This document shows positions 60,550-64,000 of a stretch of DNA of 64,000 nt, piece by piece. The position numbers were made by a program, and so were the translations under genes. Position 1 is the stretch's first letter, and each line of letters starts with the position of its first letter. A model generated the notes under the pieces. That model was not told the DNA's origin, searched no databases, and saw nothing but the letters and a program-made list of their open reading frames with translations. Source of the DNA: an uncultured Eubacteriales bacterium. GTDB taxonomy: Bacteria > Bacillota > Clostridia > Oscillospirales > Acutalibacteraceae. The stretch is from assembly GCA_934477125.1 (NCBI GenBank), contig CAKSOL010000013.1:1-64000 (forward strand), given 5' to 3'.

Positions 60550-61020
60550 GTGCCAAGAAGAGGCTTTATTGCAAAGCGCGATGTATTGCCCGATCCGATC
60601 TACAATTCCAAGACCGTTACAAGGCTTATCAACAACGTTATGCTGGACGGTAAGAAGGGTGTAGCTCAGAAGATAGTATATGGTGCTTTCGACATCATCA
60701 GTGAAAAAACAGGAAAGGACCCGCTTGAGGTTTTTGACGCAGCTATGGAAAACGTTATGCCTCAGCTCGAATGTAAGGCTGTCCGTAAGGGCGGCGCAAC
60801 CTATCAGGTTCCGTTCGATGTCCGCCCCGAAAGAAAGCAGACCTTGGGTCTGCGCTGGCTCACGCAGTTCAGCCGTACCCGCTCCGAGCGCACTATGAAG
60901 GAGCGTCTCGCAGCCGAGATTCTCGACGCTGTGAACGGAATGGGCAACGCCGCCAAGAAGCGTGACGAAATGCACAGGATGGCAGAAGCAAACCGTGCGT
61001 TTGCTCATTACAGATGGTAA
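60550..61020 (+). CDS. rpsG: 30S ribosomal protein S7
   Basis: The 156-residue S7 begins MPRRGFIAKRDVLPDPIYNS and has KTVTRLINNVMLDGKKGVAQ and ALRWLTQFSR-like (LRWLTQFSRTRSERTM). It nucleates assembly of the small-subunit head. The start is GTG 60550, preceded by AAGGAGGG; upstream sequence in frame is leader. Confidence 0.97.
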   Translation: MPRRGFIAKRDVLPDPIYNSKTVTRLINNVMLDGKKGVAQKIVYGAFDIISEKTGKDPLEVFDAAMENVMPQLECKAVRKGGATYQVPFDVRPERKQTLGLRWLTQFSRTRSERTMKERLAAEILDAVNGMGNAAKKRDEMHRMAEANRAFAHYRW

Positions 61021-61065
61021 TCTGCCGGTTATTTTAACTCGCCTAAAGGCGAAACGGAGGAAAAT

Positions 61066-63144
61066 ATGCCAAGAAAAGTATCTCTTGAAATGACAAGAAA
61101 TATTGGTATTATGGCTCACATTGACGCCGGTAAAACAACCACCACAGAGCGTATCCTGTTCTATACAGGTATAAACCGTAAAATGGGCGAAACCCATGAC
61201 GGCGCTTCTACCATGGACTGGATGGAGCAGGAGCAGGAAAGAGGTATAACCATAACCTCCGCTGCTACCACCTGCTTCTGGAAGGATCACCGCATCAATA
61301 TTATCGACACTCCCGGACACGTTGACTTCACCGTTGAGGTTCAGCGTTCTCTGCGCGTTCTGGACGGTTCTGTTACCGTTCTCTGCGCGAAGGGCGGTGT
61401 TGAGCCGCAGTCTGAGACCGTTTGGCGTCAGGCTGACGAATACCAGGTTCCGCGTATGATATATATCAATAAGATGGATATTATGGGCGCGGACTTTTAC
61501 CATGTTCTCGATATGATCCGTGAGCGCTTTAACTGCAACGGAGTTCCGATTCAGCTGCCCATCGGTTCTGAGGACACCTTCCGCGGTATCGTAGACCTTG
61601 TCAATATGGACGCGGAAATTTATTATGATGACCTCGGAAAGGACGTCAGACACGAGCCTATTCCGGAGGATATGGTTGAGCTTGCAGAAAAATATCATAC
61701 CGAGCTTATCGAGCATATCGTTGAGCAGGATGAGGAATTGATGGAAAAATACTTTGAGGGCGAGGAACCCTCGGTAGAGCAGATCAAGAAAATCATCCGT
61801 CAGTCAACGATAGCCAATAAGATGGTTCCGATAACCTGCGGCACATCTTACCGCAACAAGGGCGTTCAGCCGCTGCTCGACGCGATTGTTGACTATATGC
61901 CCGCCCCGACTGATATTCCGTCCATCCGCGGAACAAACCCCGAAACCGGCGAGGAGGAGGACAGACATGCCTCCGATTCAGAGCCGTTCTCGGCGCTTGC
62001 ATTTAAGATTGCCACCGACCCGTTTGTCGGAAAAATCTGCTTTTTCAGAGTTTATTCCGGTACGGTAGACGCCGGCGCCGGAGTTTACAACTCGGTTAAG
62101 CAGAACCGCGAAAGAATGGGACGTATTCTTCAGATGCACGCTAACCACCGCGAGGATATAGAAACCTGCTATGCAGGAGATATCGCGGCGGCGGTCGGTC
62201 TTAAAAACACGACTACCGGCGACACCCTCTGCGATGAAAAGCATCCGGTTATCCTTGAATCAATGAACTTCCCGGAGCCTGTTATCCGCGTTGCCATCGA
62301 ACCCAAGACCAAAGCAGGTCAGGAAAAGATGGGCATTGCGCTTGCAAAGCTCGCCGAGGAGGATCCGACCTTCAAGTGCTATACCGATGAGGAAACCGGT
62401 CAGACTATTATCGCCGGAATGGGCGAGCTGCACCTTGAAATCATAGTTGACCGCTTACTGCGCGAATTTAAGGTTGAGGCTAATGTCGGCGCTCCGCAGG
62501 TTGCTTATAAAGAGAGCATCCGCAAGAAGGTTGACCACGAAACCAAGTATAAGCGTCAGTCCGGCGGTTCCGGTCAGTACGGTCACGTTAAGATTATCGT
62601 TGAGCCTAACGAAACCGGCAAGGGCTATGAATTTATCAATGCCGTTACGGGCGGAACAATTCCGAAGGAATTCATTCCTGCCGTTGATTCCGGTATTCAA
62701 GGCGCATTGCAGGCAGGCGTTTTAGCCGGTTATCCGGTTGTTGACGTTAAGGTTACGCTTTACGACGGTTCTTACCACGAGGTTGACTCTTCTGAAATGG
62801 CGTTTAAGATTGCCGGTTCTATGGCTTTCAAGGAGGCTTGCCGCCTTGCCGACCCGGTTCTGCTTGAACCCATAATGAAGGTTACCGTTACCGTTCCGGA
62901 GGAGTATATGGGCGACGTTATCGGCGACCTTAACTCCCGCCGCGGCGAAATTCAGGGCTTTGAGGACCGTTCGGGCGTTAAGCAGATTAACGCACGCGTA
63001 CCTCTCGGCGATATGTTCGGTTATGCTACCGACCTGCGTTCCAAAACTCAGGGCCGCGGTCAGTATGTAATGGAGCCGGACGGCTATAAGGAAGTTCCGA
63101 AGAGCATCGCTGAAAAGATTATTTCTTCAAGAACTAAAGATTGA
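61066..63144 (+). CDS. fusA: Elongation factor G
   Basis: The 692-residue translocation GTPase has GIMAHIDAGKTTTTERILFY, switch I RGITITSAATTCFW, DTPGHVDFT, NKMD and the domain IV sequence QSGGSGQYGHVKI. It is full length, with start ATG 61066 after GGAGG. Confidence 0.98.
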   Translation: MPRKVSLEMTRNIGIMAHIDAGKTTTTERILFYTGINRKMGETHDGASTMDWMEQEQERGITITSAATTCFWKDHRINIIDTPGHVDFTVEVQRSLRVLDGSVTVLCAKGGVEPQSETVWRQADEYQVPRMIYINKMDIMGADFYHVLDMIRERFNCNGVPIQLPIGSEDTFRGIVDLVNMDAEIYYDDLGKDVRHEPIPEDMVELAEKYHTELIEHIVEQDEELMEKYFEGEEPSVEQIKKIIRQSTIANKMVPITCGTSYRNKGVQPLLDAIVDYMPAPTDIPSIRGTNPETGEEEDRHASDSEPFSALAFKIATDPFVGKICFFRVYSGTVDAGAGVYNSVKQNRERMGRILQMHANHREDIETCYAGDIAAAVGLKNTTTGDTLCDEKHPVILESMNFPEPVIRVAIEPKTKAGQEKMGIALAKLAEEDPTFKCYTDEETGQTIIAGMGELHLEIIVDRLLREFKVEANVGAPQVAYKESIRKKVDHETKYKRQSGGSGQYGHVKIIVEPNETGKGYEFINAVTGGTIPKEFIPAVDSGIQGALQAGVLAGYPVVDVKVTLYDGSYHEVDSSEMAFKIAGSMAFKEACRLADPVLLEPIMKVTVTVPEEYMGDVIGDLNSRRGEIQGFEDRSGVKQINARVPLGDMFGYATDLRSKTQGRGQYVMEPDGYKEVPKSIAEKIISSRTKD

Positions 63145-63166
63145 TAGATTTTTGAGTAAATAATAC

Positions 63167-63195
63167 TTGAAATTTTCTTCAATTTTTGGTACACT
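63167..63195 (+). promoter_or_regulatory. Promoter of tuf
   Basis: TTGAAA (63167-63172), 17-base spacer, TACACT (63190-63195). It lies between fusA and tuf, so tuf can be made separately. Confidence 0.65.
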
Positions 63196-63240
63196 ATTCT
63201 ATGTAACAAACTTAAAGGTTATTTAAGGAGGAAAAATACA

Positions 63241-64000
63241 ATGGCAAAAGCAAAATTTGAACGTACTAAGCCGCATGTTAACATCGGCACCATCGGTCAC
63301 GTTGACCATGGTAAGACCACTTTGACCGCTGCTATCACCAAGTACCTCTCCCTCAAGGGACAGGCTCAGTTCGAGGATTACGCGAACATCGATAAGGCTC
63401 CTGAGGAGCGCGAGCGCGGAATCACAATCAACACCGCTCACGTTGAGTATGAGACCGATAAGCGTCACTATGCACACGTTGACTGCCCCGGACACGCTGA
63501 CTATGTTAAGAACATGATCACCGGTGCTGCTCAGATGGACGGCGCTATCCTCGTTATCGCTGCTACCGACGGCCCGATGGCTCAGACCAAGGAGCACCTG
63601 CTGCTTGCCCGTCAGGTTGGCGTTCCGTCGATCGTTGTTTTCATGAACAAGGTTGACCAGGTTGACGATCCTGAGCTTCTTGAGCTCGTTGAAATGGAAA
63701 TCCGTGAAACTCTTGATAAGTATGAGTTCCCCGGCGACGACACCCCGATCATCAAGGGTTCTGCTCTTGTTGCTCTTGAGTGCACCTCTACCGATCCGAA
63801 TGCTCCGGAGTATGCTCCGATCAAAGAGCTTATGGACGCTGTTGACGACTATATCCCGACTCCGGACCGTAAGGCTGATCTTCCGTTCCTTATGCCTATC
63901 GAGGACGTTATGACCATTTCCGGACGCGGTACTGTTGTTACCGGCCGTGTTGAGCGCGGACAGCTCAATGCAGGCGACGAAGTTGAGATTATCGGTCTCA
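63241..64000 (+). CDS. tuf: Elongation factor Tu, cut by window end
   Basis: The first 253 codons are present. They include GTIGHVDHGKTTLTAAI, RGITINTAHVEYET, DCPGHADYVKNM, MNKVDQVDD and the start of domain II (GRGTVVTGRVERG). EF-Tu delivers aminoacyl-tRNA. Ribosome site AAGGAGG precedes ATG 63241. Codons are restricted, as in a very highly expressed gene. Confidence 0.98.
   Translation, partial: MAKAKFERTKPHVNIGTIGHVDHGKTTLTAAITKYLSLKGQAQFEDYANIDKAPEERERGITINTAHVEYETDKRHYAHVDCPGHADYVKNMITGAAQMDGAILVIAATDGPMAQTKEHLLLARQVGVPSIVVFMNKVDQVDDPELLELVEMEIRETLDKYEFPGDDTPIIKGSALVALECTSTDPNAPEYAPIKELMDAVDDYIPTPDRKADLPFLMPIEDVMTISGRGTVVTGRVERGQLNAGDEVEIIGL

Noticed and set aside
60454..61716. 420-codon minus-strand frame over rpsG and fusA
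   Set aside because: It overlaps three conserved genes and reflects their codon bias.

Overview
The window reads as chromosome of a low-to-mid GC, endospore-forming Gram-positive of class Clostridia, most likely an intestinal Oscillospirales/Ruminococcaceae-type bacterium. The evidence is a sporulation sigma-E/SpoIIGA pair, Firmicutes-type promoters and strong GGAGG ribosome sites, a two-gene minimal SUF system, a CsoR-CopA-CopZ copper operon, and the order rpoB-rpoC-rpsL-rpsG-fusA-tuf. No species is assigned.

Region 1 (1-15975) is a damaged integrative conjugative element. On the minus strand it holds a VirB4 ATPase, PrgI, a VirB6-like membrane protein, a VirB2-like pilin, an NlpC/P60 plus CnaB surface protein with a sortase-type SPKTG tail, and Tad-type ATPases and platform proteins (CpaE-like, CpaF, TadB, TadC). 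Two breaks are visible: tadC is cut after about 150 codons and joined to a surface-protein gene that has lost its 5' end, and cpaB survives only as its last 89 codons. Cargo on the plus strand is an archaeal-type AAA ATPase, a DUF4160/DUF2442 pair, and an AbrB/PIN toxin-antitoxin module lodged antisense inside the transfer operon. No relaxase, coupling protein or integrase is in view.

Region 2 (15968-18222) is accessory: a small inverted-repeat element at the cpaB break, two orphan terminators, a membrane-anchored protein of unknown function, and a Vat/CatB-type acetyltransferase resembling streptogramin A resistance enzymes.

Region 3 (18398-45402) is mostly ordinary chromosome: an RluA pseudouridine synthase, a GHL10 lipoprotein, an orphan rhaA, a tightly overlapped operon from murD through two M42 peptidases to a NERD protein, tRNA-Met and tRNA-Glu, a CsoR-controlled copper operon, shikimate kinase, the SufC/SufB pair, an ABC exporter, a rhamnose branch (glycosyltransferase, rfbD, rfbB, rfbC), a MATE exporter and two membrane diguanylate cyclases. 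Remnants of a GyrI-like domain and a PAP2 phosphatase follow rhaA and the MATE gene.

Region 4 (45402-46703) is the most interesting part. Three copies of a 24-bp near-palindrome with a shared asymmetric centre lie between the start of a diguanylate cyclase gene and the end of a tyrosine recombinase gene. Two are in one orientation and one is inverted, which is the layout of an invertible promoter switch that would control c-di-GMP synthesis.

Region 5 (46782-64000) holds sigE-spoIIGA, a DegV protein, a membrane glycosyltransferase, an M23 endopeptidase, and then the transcription/translation block rpoB, rpoC, rpsL, rpsG, fusA and the start of tuf, with strong promoters and structured leaders.
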